NCBI GenBank assembly: GCA_049116335.1
Contig: JAGDYZ010000021.1
Coordinates: forward strand, 124,001 to 188,000
DNA from: CANMIH01 sp049116335
Lineage (GTDB): Bacteria > Pseudomonadota > Alphaproteobacteria > Rhodobacterales > Rhodobacteraceae
Direction: 5' to 3'
Length of the DNA: 64,000 nt
Both the position numbers and the translations under genes were made by a program. The notes under the pieces were generated by a model. The model saw only the letters and a list, made by a program, of their open reading frames with translations. It was not told where the DNA came from and ran no database searches. Below, in pieces: positions 24,708 through 33,097 of this stretch; the first letter of the stretch is position 1, and each line of letters starts with the position of its first letter.

Positions 24708-25692
24708 GGCCGTCTCGGCCCTAGCTGCAGATCTGCCTAGCTACGACTCTGCCGCTGCCGAAGCCGCCGTGGCCCGCCAGAACACGCTGACCAAACCGCC
24801 CGGCTCGCTGGGCCGGCTGGAAGAGCTCGCTGTGTTCATGGCTGGATGGCGCGGCACCGCGCAGCCCGAAATCAACAAGGCACAAGCCATTGTTTTCGCT
24901 GGGAACCACGGCATCTGCGCCCAAGGGGTCAACCCTTTCCCGCAGGAAGTGACGCACCAGATGGTCGCCAACTTCAAAGCCGGGGGCGCCGCAATCAACC
25001 AGCTTTGCAAAGTTGCCGGAGCAGACCTGTCGGTGGTTGCGCTTGATCTCGACAACCCGACGCAGGATTTTACAACCTCGCGGGCCATGACCGAAAGCGA
25101 ATGTCTGGCCGCGATGCAAACCGGGGCCGACGCGGTTGATCCCGAGGCGGATGTCTTGGTTCTGGGCGAAATGGGGATTGGCAATTCGACCACAGCAGCC
25201 GCACTTGCACATGCCGTTTTCGGCGGCGAGGCCCGTGCCTGGGTTGGCCGTGGCACAGGTTCCGACGACGAAGGTGTCCGCCGCAAGGCGGATGTGGTCA
25301 GCCGCGCAGTCACATTGCATGGTAGCGCTGAAAACATGGAAATTCTGCAGGCCGTCGGTGGACGCGAACAGGCCGCGATTTGCGGAGCGGTCCTGGCCGC
25401 CCGCGCGCTGCGAATCCCTGTTATGCTGGATGGCTACATCTGCACCGCCTCTGTCGCGCCACTGCATGCCACCGATTCTGGCCTTCTCGACCACTGCCTT
25501 GTGGGCCATGCCAGCGCCGAACCCGGCCACCGCCTGTTGCTGGACGGCATGGGAAAAGAAGCAGTGCTTGATTTCAAAATGGCACTCGGGGAAGGGTCCG
25601 GGGCCGCGCTTGCGCTGAATATCCTGCGCGGTGCACTGGCCTGCCACAATGGCATGGCCACCTTCGCAGAAGCCGGTGTGTCTGACGCCTAA
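24676..25692 (+). CDS. cobT: Nicotinate-nucleotide-dimethylbenzimidazole phosphoribosyltransferase CobT (CobU in Pseudomonas)
   Basis: This enzyme transfers phosphoribose from nicotinate mononucleotide to dimethylbenzimidazole, making alpha-ribazole phosphate. The 338-residue protein keeps KPPGSLGRLEELAVFMAGW, FAGNHGICAQGVNPFPQEVT, LGEMGIGNSTTAAAL, and the C-terminal catalytic glutamate region LGEGSGAALAL. It should not be confused with the chelatase subunit also called CobT. It overlaps cobP and is separated from cobS by a 60-base spacer with a strong hairpin. Confidence 0.94.
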   Translation: MTSLPKFSSLEAVSALAADLPSYDSAAAEAAVARQNTLTKPPGSLGRLEELAVFMAGWRGTAQPEINKAQAIVFAGNHGICAQGVNPFPQEVTHQMVANFKAGGAAINQLCKVAGADLSVVALDLDNPTQDFTTSRAMTESECLAAMQTGADAVDPEADVLVLGEMGIGNSTTAAALAHAVFGGEARAWVGRGTGSDDEGVRRKADVVSRAVTLHGSAENMEILQAVGGREQAAICGAVLAARALRIPVMLDGYICTASVAPLHATDSGLLDHCLVGHASAEPGHRLLLDGMGKEAVLDFKMALGEGSGAALALNILRGALACHNGMATFAEAGVSDA

Positions 25693-25700
25693 TCTTTGAA

Positions 25701-25732
25701 ACACGGCGGCAGGGTGTGATGCCCTGCCGTGT
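25701..25732 (+). other. Strong GC hairpin between cobT and cobS
   Basis: Arms built from GGCAGGG and CCCTGCC with outer ACAC/GTGT pairs flank TGTGATG. There is no T run after it, so it is probably not a Rho-independent terminator; it ends about 10 bases before the ribosome site of cobS (AAAAGGT). It could stabilise the cobT message or tune cobS translation. Confidence 0.45.
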
Positions 25733-25752
25733 CCACCCCCAAAAGGTCAGCC

Positions 25753-26487
25753 ATGCGCCGCTTCAACGAACTCCGAATCGCCCTGATGTTGCTGACCCGA
25801 CTGCCCGCCGGACGCATAGACGGCAAAGCTCCAGAACTGAAAGACACCCAGTGGGCCTTTCCCCTGATCGGCCTTCCCATTGGATTGATTGCCGGGCTGA
25901 TCGCAACCGCCGCTTTGGCCATTGGGGCATCCCCCGCCACTGCCGGACTTCTGGGCATCACGGCCCTTGGGCTTGTGACCGGCGGATTACATCATGATGG
26001 GCTGGCGGATTACGCCGACGGCATGGGCGGAGGTCGCGACCGGGATCACGTGATGGAGATCATGCGGGACAGCCGCATAGGATCTTATGGTGTTCTAGCT
26101 TTGGGGCTTGCGCTTGCTTTGATGGGCACAAGCATCGCCAGCTATGCATCCGCGTTGCTGCCGGCCTTTGTCTTTACAGCCATCGCAAGCCGCCTGATCA
26201 TGCTGGGCGTTCTTGTTCTTGTCCCCCCTGCGCGCAAAGATGGCATGGGACATATGGCCGGGCGCCAGCCCCTGCAGGTACTTTTGCCCGGCGCTCTGCT
26301 TAGCCTTGCCACGCTCCCACTGATCGGATGGGCCGCAGTTTGGGCGCTTGTGCCAATGATAGCCACCGCCTGGGCCTTGTCGCATATCGCGAAACGCCGA
26401 ATTGGCGGCCAAACCGGAGACGTGCTTGGCGCGGTTCAGCTGGCCAGCGAAACAACGGGTTGGATCATGCTCTCAGCTTTGCTCTGA
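25753..26487 (+). CDS. cobS: Adenosylcobinamide-GDP ribazoletransferase CobS (CobV)
   Basis: CobS is the membrane cobalamin synthase that joins adenosylcobinamide-GDP with alpha-ribazole or its phosphate. The 244-residue protein starts MRRFNELRIALMLLTRLPAG and has the family signature GGLHHDGLADYADGMGGGRD followed by EIMRDSRIGSYGVLAL, with five or six hydrophobic helices. The ATG at 25753 is preceded by AAAAGGT; an open extension to a GTG at 25729 overlaps the hairpin and was not used. It ends the cob region; tRNA genes follow after 89 bases. Confidence 0.93.
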   Translation: MRRFNELRIALMLLTRLPAGRIDGKAPELKDTQWAFPLIGLPIGLIAGLIATAALAIGASPATAGLLGITALGLVTGGLHHDGLADYADGMGGGRDRDHVMEIMRDSRIGSYGVLALGLALALMGTSIASYASALLPAFVFTAIASRLIMLGVLVLVPPARKDGMGHMAGRQPLQVLLPGALLSLATLPLIGWAAVWALVPMIATAWALSHIAKRRIGGQTGDVLGAVQLASETTGWIMLSALL

Positions 26488-26576
26488 GCCCGTCGCGACC
26501 AACGCATAGGCCGCCAAAGCAAAGAACCACAGCTAGAGCTAGCGTCATAGATGTAGATTTTCTTGAAAAAGCAGCG

Positions 26577-26651
26577 TGGTACTCCGTAGGGGAATCGAAC
26601 CCCTCTTTCCAGGTTGAAAACCTGGCGTCCTAACCGATAGACGAACGGAGC
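26577..26651 (-). tRNA. tRNA-Glu (UUC), copy 1
   Basis: Read on the minus strand, the acceptor arms GCTCCGT and ACGGAGT pair and the anticodon stem CCAGG/CCTGG holds a TTTTCAA loop with anticodon TTC. The T arm is GAGGGGTTCGATTCCCC. Discriminator A and an encoded CCA close the gene. The body is identical to the two copies that follow at 105 and 110 bases spacing. Confidence 0.95.
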
Positions 26652-26681
26652 ACACTGTCGCATGTGCCGATGTTACATCGA

Positions 26682-26756
26682 TGGTACTCCGTAGGGGAAT
26701 CGAACCCCTCTTTCCAGGTTGAAAACCTGGCGTCCTAACCGATAGACGAACGGAGC
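26682..26756 (-). tRNA. tRNA-Glu (UUC), copy 2
   Basis: This has the same 75-base sequence as copy 1, including the encoded CCA and anticodon TTC. The 30-base spacer toward copy 1 and the 35-base spacer toward copy 3 share a CATGTGCC segment, showing that the unit arose by tandem duplication including flanks. Confidence 0.95.
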
Positions 26757-26791
26757 ACATTATCGACATGTGCCGGTACGTTTCACACCAA

Positions 26792-26866
26792 TGGTACTCC
26801 GTAGGGGAATCGAACCCCTCTTTCCAGGTTGAAAACCTGGCGTCCTAACCGATAGACGAACGGAGC
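26792..26866 (-). tRNA. tRNA-Glu (UUC), copy 3
   Basis: This is the promoter-proximal copy of the three identical minus-strand tRNA-Glu genes, with anticodon TTC and encoded CCA. Upstream on the minus strand, 133 bases separate it from the end of recJ. The three copies are probably processed from one precursor. Confidence 0.95.
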
Positions 26867-26999
26867 GCCGTTGGCGTGAAGCGGGTTTTAGCCACTGCGC
26901 CCCGCGACCGCAAGAGCGTTTTTACAGTTTTTTCAACAGAACCCATAGAAATCGCGCGCCTTCCGGCGATCATCATAAGCCATTGATAACAAACACGGC

Positions 27000-28748
27000 T
27001 TACGCAGAGGAACTGGGGGCTGCATCTTCTAGCCTCAGCTGAGCCGAACGTTTGCCGTTCCATTCATTGATCTCAAGCCGCCCTGCCAGATGGAATCGCC
27101 GCCCATTGTGGTTCACAAGAGCCTGCCCCATCTCTCCTTCATAGGCGCCAAACGCGATTCCCTCTAGGCGCCCACCCAGCCCATCATCACAGGCCACCTT
27201 CAGATGGCCGGTCCCAACCTGTCGGGTATAGGTGATCCGCGCATCCGCAATGGCAAAGCGCGGCCCCGGCGCGCCTTGCCCAAAGGGCCCTGCCTGTTCC
27301 AGCTGTTCAATCAGCTCAACGGTTGCCGCGCCGGGCATCAGCATGCCATCCAGACGCAGATCTGCTGCACCCCCCTGACCCGCCCCTTGTTTTTCCAAAA
27401 GCGCCGAGAGCCGATCCATAGCCCCCTCAACCTGATCTTCTGCGACCGTCAGGCCCGCCGCCATTCGGTGCCCGCCACCTTTGATCAGCAGACCTTCACT
27501 GGCCAGACGCTGAATGCTCGCCCCCAGATCGACCCCTGAGACCGAGCGCCCTGAGCCTTTGCCTTCCCCATTTTCAAGGCCGATCACCACCGCAGGTCGG
27601 TTGGTCATTTCCTTCAGGCGAGAGGCGACGATTCCCACAACCCCGGGGTGCCACCCCTCACCCGCCGCCCAGACCAAGGGCGCATCCAGACCACGGGCTT
27701 CGGCCTGTTCAAGTGCTGCAGCACGCACAGCGGCCTCAACGTCACGCCGCTCAGTGTTGAGCTGATCCAACCGCTCGGCCATAGCCTGCGCTTCATGCGG
27801 GTTGTCACAGGCCAAAAGCCGTGCCCCTAGATCAGCCTGACCGATCCGCCCCCCAGCGTTTACACGCGGCCCAAGCACAAATCCAAGATGATACGATGAG
27901 GGTGCCGTATCCAGACGCGCCACATCGGACAGCGCCACAAGCCCCGGACGCGCCCGCCGCCCCATCACTTTGAGCCCCTGCCGCACCAATGCGCGGTTCA
28001 CCCCTTTCAACGGGGCCACATCCGCCACGGTCGCCAGCGCAACCAAATCCAGCATCGCCATCAGATCGGGGCCGCGCGCGCCCTCCTCTCGCATCTGCCG
28101 CCCGGCTTCGACCAACATTAAAAACACCACCGCAGCCGCGCACAGATGGGCCAGTGCACCATCTTCGTCCTGTCGGTTGGGGTTCACCACCGCCACGGCG
28201 TCAGGAAGGGTCTCACCGCCGAGGTGGTGATCGAGAATGACAACATCCGCGCCTTTGGCAGCCGCAATCGCGTCGTGACTTAAGGTGCCACAATCTACAC
28301 ATATGATCAGATCATGCCGAGCCGCAAGATCGCGCATGGCGGGTTCGTTTGGCCCATACCCCTCATCAATCCGATCCGGCACATAAAGCGTGGCCGCCAT
28401 GCCCATCTGCCGCAACCAATCGATCAGAAGCGCCGCCGAGGTGCCTCCATCGACGTCATAATCCGCAAAGACCGCAATCGTCTGCCGTGCCTTCACTGCC
28501 TGCAAGAAACGCGCCGCAGCAGGTTCCATATCCTTCAGATCACGAGGATCGGGCAGCAGGTCTTTTAGTTTAGGCTCAAGATACCCCGGGACCTCAGCGG
28601 CACTGACACCAAGTCGGGCCAGAACAGCACATAGGGCACGTGACCAGCCTCCCGCTTGTCCCAAGGCCTCCGCCTGACGCTCGACCTCAACACCTGGCCC
28701 CACCCAGCGGCGCCCAGATAAACTGCTCTCAACTCCGAGATATCCCAC
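27000..28748 (-). CDS. recJ: Single-stranded-DNA-specific exonuclease RecJ
   Basis: RecJ degrades single-stranded DNA 5' to 3' in recombination and mismatch repair. The 582-residue protein has the DHH phosphoesterase motifs: FADYDVDGGTSAALL near residue 92, IICVDCGTLSHDAI, ILDHHLGGETLPDAVAVVNP, LVALATVADVAPL, and the later DHHA1 part with GRSVSGVDLGASI and KGGGHRMAAG. I chose GTG 28748, preceded by AAAGGTGG, giving MGYLGVESSLSGRRWVGP as the N-terminus; the frame opens at TTG 28775. It follows glpX and hom on the same strand, a gene order common in Rhodobacterales. Confidence 0.94.
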   Translation of the reverse strand: MGYLGVESSLSGRRWVGPGVEVERQAEALGQAGGWSRALCAVLARLGVSAAEVPGYLEPKLKDLLPDPRDLKDMEPAAARFLQAVKARQTIAVFADYDVDGGTSAALLIDWLRQMGMAATLYVPDRIDEGYGPNEPAMRDLAARHDLIICVDCGTLSHDAIAAAKGADVVILDHHLGGETLPDAVAVVNPNRQDEDGALAHLCAAAVVFLMLVEAGRQMREEGARGPDLMAMLDLVALATVADVAPLKGVNRALVRQGLKVMGRRARPGLVALSDVARLDTAPSSYHLGFVLGPRVNAGGRIGQADLGARLLACDNPHEAQAMAERLDQLNTERRDVEAAVRAAALEQAEARGLDAPLVWAAGEGWHPGVVGIVASRLKEMTNRPAVVIGLENGEGKGSGRSVSGVDLGASIQRLASEGLLIKGGGHRMAAGLTVAEDQVEGAMDRLSALLEKQGAGQGGAADLRLDGMLMPGAATVELIEQLEQAGPFGQGAPGPRFAIADARITYTRQVGTGHLKVACDDGLGGRLEGIAFGAYEGEMGQALVNHNGRRFHLAGRLEINEWNGKRSAQLRLEDAAPSSSA

Positions 28749-28798
28749 GTGGCCACCTTTGATCTTGATATGCAAAAGGGGGCATCCGCGCCCCCTTG

Positions 28799-28825
28799 CT
28801 TCTTCTTTTCAAAAATATTCCGGGG
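28799..28825. repeat. Dispersed 27-base repeat upstream of recJ
   Basis: This segment matches 4945-4971 in 25 of 27 positions and in the same orientation (TTCTTCTTTTC core, then AAAATA and TCCGGGG). It lies in the glpX-recJ spacer, close to a C-rich run and to the palindrome at 28864. It is probably part of a family of intergenic elements spread through this genome. Confidence 0.6.
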
Positions 28826-28863
28826 TGACGCCCACTGCAAGGTGGGCAAGGGGTTGGCCCCTC

Positions 28864-28885
28864 CCGAATTTTCAAGAAAATTCGG
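28864..28885. repeat. 22-base palindrome, copy 1, between glpX and recJ
   Basis: Ten-base arms CCGAATTTTC and GAAAATTCGG flank AA. The same sequence occurs at 32572-32593 and a variant at 30060-30081. On the minus strand it follows the glpX stop, so it may act as a transcript end signal or protein-binding site. Confidence 0.65.
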
Positions 28886-28899
28886 CGCGCCCCAAACCC

Positions 28900-29868
28900 T
28901 CAGCGCTTAACCGGGTTGCGATAGACCATGCGCCGCACCGAACCGGTCTTCGACCGCATCAACAAGGTCTCGGTGGTGATATGCCCCACTTCCCGCTTGA
29001 TCCCGGACAGGATCGAACCATTGGTCACGCCAGTTGCTGCAAAAATCACATCCGCAGTGACCATTTCATCTCGGGTGTAAATTTTGTCGAGATCGGTGAT
29101 GCCGGCTTTGGCAGCCCGTGCGCGCTCGTCATCGTTGCGGAACACAAGACGGCCCTGCATCTGGCCACCCATACATTTCAAAGCCGCGGCGGCCAATACG
29201 CCTTCGGGGGCGCCACCCTGCCCCATGTACATGTCAATACCTGTGATATCAGGTTCGGCGCAGTGCATGACGCCCGCCACGTCCCCATCTGTGATCAGTC
29301 GAATTGACGCGCCGGTTGCGCGCACTTCGGCGATCATGTCTTCATGGCGCGGGCGCTCAAGAATGCAAACGGTGATGTCCTGCGGCAGGCAGCCCTTTGC
29401 CGAAGCCAAAGCCGACACGCGGGTCGCAGGGTCCATATCCATGGTCACGATCCCTTCGGGGAAACCCGGACCAATGGCCAGTTTATCCATATAGGTATCC
29501 GGCGCGTGCAACATCGAGCCACGCGGCCCCATGGCAATCACTGTCAGCGCATTTGGCATATCTTTGGCCGTCAGCGTTGTCCCTTCGAGCGGGTCCAGTG
29601 CGATATCAACACCGGGCCCCTCGCCCGATCCGACCTCTTCGCCAATGTAAAGCATCGGCGCTTCGTCACGTTCGCCTTCACCGATCACCACAACACCTTT
29701 GATGTCGAGAAGGTTGAGCTGTTCGCGCATGGCATTCACAGCCGCCTGGTCTGCGGCCTTTTCATCACCGCGACCAATCCAGTCGGCAGAGGCGATGGCC
29801 GCCTGTTCGGCAACACGGGCCAGGCCCAAAGAAAGCATACGGTCAGAAAAATCGATGGGCGTGGACAT
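28900..29868 (-). CDS. glpX: Class II fructose-1,6-bisphosphatase GlpX
   Basis: GlpX removes the 1-phosphate from fructose 1,6-bisphosphate in gluconeogenesis. The 322-residue protein starts MSTPIDFSDRMLSLGLARV at 29868, with AAGGAAGAG upstream; an extension to 29901 has no such site. Family motifs are SADWIGRGDEKAADQAAV, GEGERDEAPMLYIGE and the metal-binding DPLEGTT. The C-terminus keeps TNGSILSGIKRE. A terminator after hom (30102-30130) separates it from that gene, so it probably has its own promoter in the 29869-30059 spacer. Confidence 0.94.
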   Translation of the reverse strand: MSTPIDFSDRMLSLGLARVAEQAAIASADWIGRGDEKAADQAAVNAMREQLNLLDIKGVVVIGEGERDEAPMLYIGEEVGSGEGPGVDIALDPLEGTTLTAKDMPNALTVIAMGPRGSMLHAPDTYMDKLAIGPGFPEGIVTMDMDPATRVSALASAKGCLPQDITVCILERPRHEDMIAEVRATGASIRLITDGDVAGVMHCAEPDITGIDMYMGQGGAPEGVLAAAALKCMGGQMQGRLVFRNDDERARAAKAGITDLDKIYTRDEMVTADVIFAATGVTNGSILSGIKREVGHITTETLLMRSKTGSVRRMVYRNPVKR

Positions 29869-30059
29869 GGTCTCTTCCTTGGAACACAGCGTTAGCCCCA
29901 CTTAGACCAAGCCCGCCACCGGGGGCAAGGCCGGTGACGCTAACCCAATTGGACGCGGTATTCATATCACGCTACTTTTGCGCTCTTGTCGGCCCTAATT
30001 TTGCAGCCCACCTATGCGCAGAGAACAAATGCGCGGCGCGCTGCAAACTGTGCGATACT

Positions 30060-30081
30060 CCGATTTTTCTTGAAAAATCGG
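30060..30081. repeat. 22-base palindrome, variant copy, between hom and glpX
   Basis: Ten-base arms CCGATTTTTC and GAAAAATCGG flank TT. It differs from the copies at 28864 and 32572 by one base pair in each arm and by the centre. It lies 20 bases beyond the hom terminator on the minus strand and upstream of glpX. Confidence 0.6.
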
Positions 30082-30101
30082 CACCCCCCAAAATCTAAGC
30101 C

Positions 30102-30130
30102 AAAAAAAACGGGCAGATCTCTCTGCCCGT
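30102..30130 (-). terminator. Rho-independent terminator of hom
   Basis: On the minus strand the arms ACGGGCAGA and TCTGCCCGT close a short loop and are followed by eight T. It lies 30 bases after the hom stop codon, an arrangement typical of an intrinsic terminator. Confidence 0.85.
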
Positions 30131-30159
30131 TGCTTCAACGTTTGAGGTGTATCCTGGCC

Positions 30160-31449
30160 TCAGACCTGCTCGATGCGCAGGGCTACGGGATCACCGGAGA
30201 CCACATCGCTACCCGCCAAGACCTCCAGAGCCGCGTCCAACGACGGGCGGGTGGTTTTGTGTGTCACGATCAGAACCGGCGCGGTTGTGGACTGGTCATG
30301 GCCATATTGGCGCATACGATCGATCGATACACCGGAATCTCCAAGGGCAGCCGCCACTTTGGCCATAGCCCCCGGCTTGTCCTGCAGGGCGAGGCGCAGG
30401 TAGAACGGCGCCGGGGTGGCCGATTTCGCAGGCTGAGCCGCCACAAGAGTGCTTGCTGGCTGACCAAATGTGGTCATACGCAATCCACGTGCAATATCCA
30501 TCACATCGCCCAATACAGCGCTTGCGGTTGGGCCCTCACCCGCACCGGCACCCCGTAGAACAACCTGTCCCACCTGATCGCCTTCCACGACAACCATATT
30601 GGTGCCACCTTGCAGTTGACCCAAGGGAGAAACCGCTGGAACAAGGCATGGGGTCATGGTCTGCTCAAGTCCGCGACCTGTCATCCGAGTGACACCCAGG
30701 AGCTTGATGCGATAGCCCATATCAGCCGCTTGACGGATATCTTCGATGCTGACCTGGCCAATGCCTTCAAGCTCGACCGCGTCGAAGGCCACCTGTGTGC
30801 CAAAGGCAATCGAGGCCAGAAGCGAGAGTTTGTGACCTGCGTCGATCCCGCCCACGTCCAGATTAGGGTCGGCCTCCAGATAGCCAAGACCATCCGCCTC
30901 GGCGAAAGCCTCTTCGTAAGACAGGCCCGCATCCTCCATCCGCGTCAGGATGTAGTTACAGGTGCCATTCATGACCCCCATAATGCGCTCGATGTCATTG
31001 CCCGCCAGACCTTCGGTCAAAGATTTGATGATCGGGATGCCACCGGCAACCGCCGCCTCAAAGCGCAGGACGCAGTTGTTGTCTTCGGCCAGCTGCGCCA
31101 GTTCCTGTCCGTGGTGTGCCAACATCGCTTTGTTCGCGGTGACCACATCTTTGCCCGCTTTCAACGCAGCCTCTGTTGCCGCTTTTGCAGGTCCGTCGCT
31201 GCCGCCCATCAGTTCGACAAAGACATCGACATCATCGCGGGTGGCCAGTTTGACGGGGTCATCTTCCCAGGCATAATGGCTGAGGTTCACACCACGATCT
31301 TTATCCCGGTTACGCGCTGAAACGGCCGTGATTTCAATGGGGCGACCGCCACGAGTGGCCAGAAGTTCAGCTTTTTGGCGGGTGATCTTGACCACTCCGG
31401 CACCGACTGTTCCAAGACCGGCGATACCGAGGCGCAGAGGGCTGGACAT
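30160..31449 (-). CDS. hom: Homoserine dehydrogenase
   Basis: This enzyme reduces aspartate semialdehyde to homoserine with NAD(P)H, on the way to threonine, methionine and, through threonine phosphate, the B12 aminopropanol arm. The 429-residue protein has the Rossmann motif GIAGLGTVGAGVV near residue 8, VFVELMGGSDGPA, GTCNYILTRMEDAG, EADPNLDVGGIDAGHKLSLL, and a C-terminal ACT domain beginning LRLALQDKPGAMAKVAAAL for allosteric control. There is no aspartokinase fusion. A GAAGGAG ribosome site precedes ATG 31449. Confidence 0.95.
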   Translation of the reverse strand: MSSPLRLGIAGLGTVGAGVVKITRQKAELLATRGGRPIEITAVSARNRDKDRGVNLSHYAWEDDPVKLATRDDVDVFVELMGGSDGPAKAATEAALKAGKDVVTANKAMLAHHGQELAQLAEDNNCVLRFEAAVAGGIPIIKSLTEGLAGNDIERIMGVMNGTCNYILTRMEDAGLSYEEAFAEADGLGYLEADPNLDVGGIDAGHKLSLLASIAFGTQVAFDAVELEGIGQVSIEDIRQAADMGYRIKLLGVTRMTGRGLEQTMTPCLVPAVSPLGQLQGGTNMVVVEGDQVGQVVLRGAGAGEGPTASAVLGDVMDIARGLRMTTFGQPASTLVAAQPAKSATPAPFYLRLALQDKPGAMAKVAAALGDSGVSIDRMRQYGHDQSTTAPVLIVTHKTTRPSLDAALEVLAGSDVVSGDPVALRIEQV

Positions 31450-31572
31450 AAGACGGACTCCTTCAGGTCAACTTCTCTTTGAAACCGACTTACCCAGTGT
31501 TTCCCAAAGGTGCAACGGGGGCCTGCGACAAAGGTCACACGAGAGGCGTCAACAGCTCACGGAATGGAAGGT

Positions 31573-31887
31573 CTATAGCGGCTGGGCCTTGAGCGCTTTG
31601 GCCTTTTGGCGCAGCTGGGCGAGCCTGCGTGTCAGATCTGCATTGCCTCCAGTTCGCACGCGCGCCAAACGCGCGGCCCGCGTGCGCAGCCCTGCGGCAC
31701 GTGCGTCGTGGCTGGCGACATCCGCCTCGCCAATGCGGGGTGCCGGGCCATGGATCAGCTGATCCAGCGGCAAAAGCTGAGGATACTCGGCCTGCGCCAA
31801 ATCAGCGGTTTGGGTATGATCCAGTTCCGGGAACTGGGCACAGGCCGTCAAAGCGGCCGCAAAAGCAAGGCAAAGGATCACGCGCAT
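31573..31887 (-). CDS. Small predicted lipoprotein, function unknown
   Basis: The 104-residue protein starts MRVILCLAFAAALTACAQ, with a lipobox LTAC and acylated cysteine near residue 16. A linker follows, and then a basic, alanine/arginine/leucine-rich C-terminal half that looks helical. It stands alone, 123 bases downstream of the hom start on the same strand and divergent from the TetR gene. Nothing links it to a known family. It is likely exported to the periplasmic face of a membrane. Confidence 0.75.
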   Translation of the reverse strand: MRVILCLAFAAALTACAQFPELDHTQTADLAQAEYPQLLPLDQLIHGPAPRIGEADVASHDARAAGLRTRAARLARVRTGGNADLTRRLAQLRQKAKALKAQPL

Positions 31888-31953
31888 GGGTCTGTCATGC
31901 CTCAGCGCAGCCTCTCATACAAGATGGTGTCTCACATAATCGGCGGGTTGATT

Positions 31954-31967
31954 TGAACGTGTGTTCA
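31954..31967. promoter_or_regulatory. Putative TetR operator
   Basis: An inverted repeat TGAAC-GTGT-GTTCA lies 14 bases before the ATG of the TetR gene and between it and the divergent lipoprotein gene. Its size and position suit an autoregulatory operator of a TetR-type repressor, possibly also acting on the lipoprotein gene. Confidence 0.6.
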
Positions 31968-31981
31968 GATATCAAGGGTTT

Positions 31982-32569
31982 ATGGCACGTACCCAAGGCA
32001 GTCACTCCGGCATCACCGGCCCAAAAATTCGCGCAGCCGCATTGCGGTTGTTTGCAGAATGCGGCTATGCGGCCGTATCGATGCGGCAGATCGCGTCGGA
32101 AGTGGGTGTGCAGGCCGGCGCCTTGTACAATTACACACCCGACAAGCAGGCCCTGCTGTTTTCTCTGATGAAAGGTCATATGGATGACCTTCTGGGTGCA
32201 CGCGCCGAGCGGCAGGTCGAAGGCTCCCCAGAAGCGCAGCTGCGCGATTTCGTCGATTTTCACATACGCTTTCACCTGCAGCGCCCCGATGAGGTTTTCA
32301 TCGCCTATATGGAGCTGCGCAATCTCAGCCCTGAGAACTTTGAGAAAATCGAAAAACTGCGCCGCGCCTATGAAGATGAGCTTGAAGCGATCCTACAAGC
32401 CGGTGTCAGAGCGGGCGCCTTTGTCGTGCCAGATGCGAAAATCGCCACATTGGCGGTGATTGCCATGCTGACAGGTGTGACCACCTGGTACCGCCCCGGT
32501 GGACGTTTGTCAGAGGATGAGGTCAGCGAAATCTACTGTCAGATGGTTCGCAAATCTTTGGGCGGCTAG
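31982..32569 (+). CDS. TetR family transcriptional regulator
   Basis: The 195-residue protein has an N-terminal helix-turn-helix (IRAAALRLFAECGYAAVSMRQIASE, residues about 15-40, then GVQAGALYNYTPDKQALL). A larger helical ligand domain includes VDFHIRFHLQRPDEVFIAYMELR. The start at 31982 is preceded by AAGGG. The C-terminal form resembles TetR regulators of fatty-acid or acyl-CoA catabolism, but no target pathway adjoins. Downstream the genes are convergent. An inverted repeat just upstream is its likely operator. Ligand unknown. Confidence 0.88.
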   Translation: MARTQGSHSGITGPKIRAAALRLFAECGYAAVSMRQIASEVGVQAGALYNYTPDKQALLFSLMKGHMDDLLGARAERQVEGSPEAQLRDFVDFHIRFHLQRPDEVFIAYMELRNLSPENFEKIEKLRRAYEDELEAILQAGVRAGAFVVPDAKIATLAVIAMLTGVTTWYRPGGRLSEDEVSEIYCQMVRKSLGG

Positions 32570-32571
32570 GT

Positions 32572-32593
32572 CCGAATTTTCAAGAAAATTCGG
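32572..32593. repeat. 22-base palindrome, copy 2, after the TetR gene
   Basis: This is an exact copy of the palindrome at 28864-28885 (arms CCGAATTTTC and GAAAATTCGG), starting 2 bases after the TetR stop codon. Location right after a stop is shared with the copy after glpX. Confidence 0.65.
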
Positions 32594-32663
32594 GTGGCGC
32601 GCGGTGACCGCCGCCTCAGGGCGGCTCCTTCGGGATACCATCGCCCCAAAGGAGCGGGGCCTA

Positions 32664-33071
32664 TCATCGGGTTTTCTGCAGGCTTTCGATATACTCAAGC
32701 AGAGCAACCAGTTTGCGCGGCGTCGGAGTTAAACGGCCATCTCCACTGTCAAAGGGCACAAGATCCCCGTTCAGCAAGTCACCAAACTCTGGCATGCCCG
32801 GCCCGTCCAGATCCGATTTGGCATAGCCGTCGATGATTGACATGACTTTGGCACGCGGGAATTCATCTCCGTGACGCAATGCAATCAGGGTCAGATTCTT
32901 CGGCGGCTTGGACATCGCCCGGGCAAATTCCCCGTCACCCACACCAGACGCGCCATGACAAACCGCGCAGTTTTCCATAAACAGCGCGCGGCCATCCCCG
33001 GCCACGGGCATTTCGGTTTCAACACATCCTGCAAGCGCCAAAGCCGCGCCAAGATAGATCCAGTTCCGCAT
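32664..33071 (-). CDS. Small lipoprotein cytochrome c, second of a pair
   Basis: The 135-residue protein starts MRNWIYLGAALALAGCVETE with a lipobox cysteine near residue 16, then a single haem site CAVCH in NCAVCHGASGVGDGEF and a distant methionine suitable as axial ligand. It is paired with a similar gene 26 bases upstream on the same strand. The two probably carry electrons on the periplasmic side, membrane-anchored by lipid. An open frame to 33482 fuses out-of-frame sequence of the upstream gene and is not real. Partner oxidase or dehydrogenase not in the window. Confidence 0.85.
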   Translation of the reverse strand: MRNWIYLGAALALAGCVETEMPVAGDGRALFMENCAVCHGASGVGDGEFARAMSKPPKNLTLIALRHGDEFPRAKVMSIIDGYAKSDLDGPGMPEFGDLLNGDLVPFDSGDGRLTPTPRKLVALLEYIESLQKTR

Positions 33072-33097
33072 CAGGTGCCTCTCTATACTTTGGGTCT

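Noticed and set aside
24721..25704. Open frame of 327 codons on the minus strand over cobT
   Set aside because: cobT is complete with all family motifs on the plus strand; the antisense frame is a composition effect.
26436..26769. Repeated short peptides suggesting a repeat protein
   Set aside because: The repeats are the three tRNA-Glu genes translated in a wrong frame.
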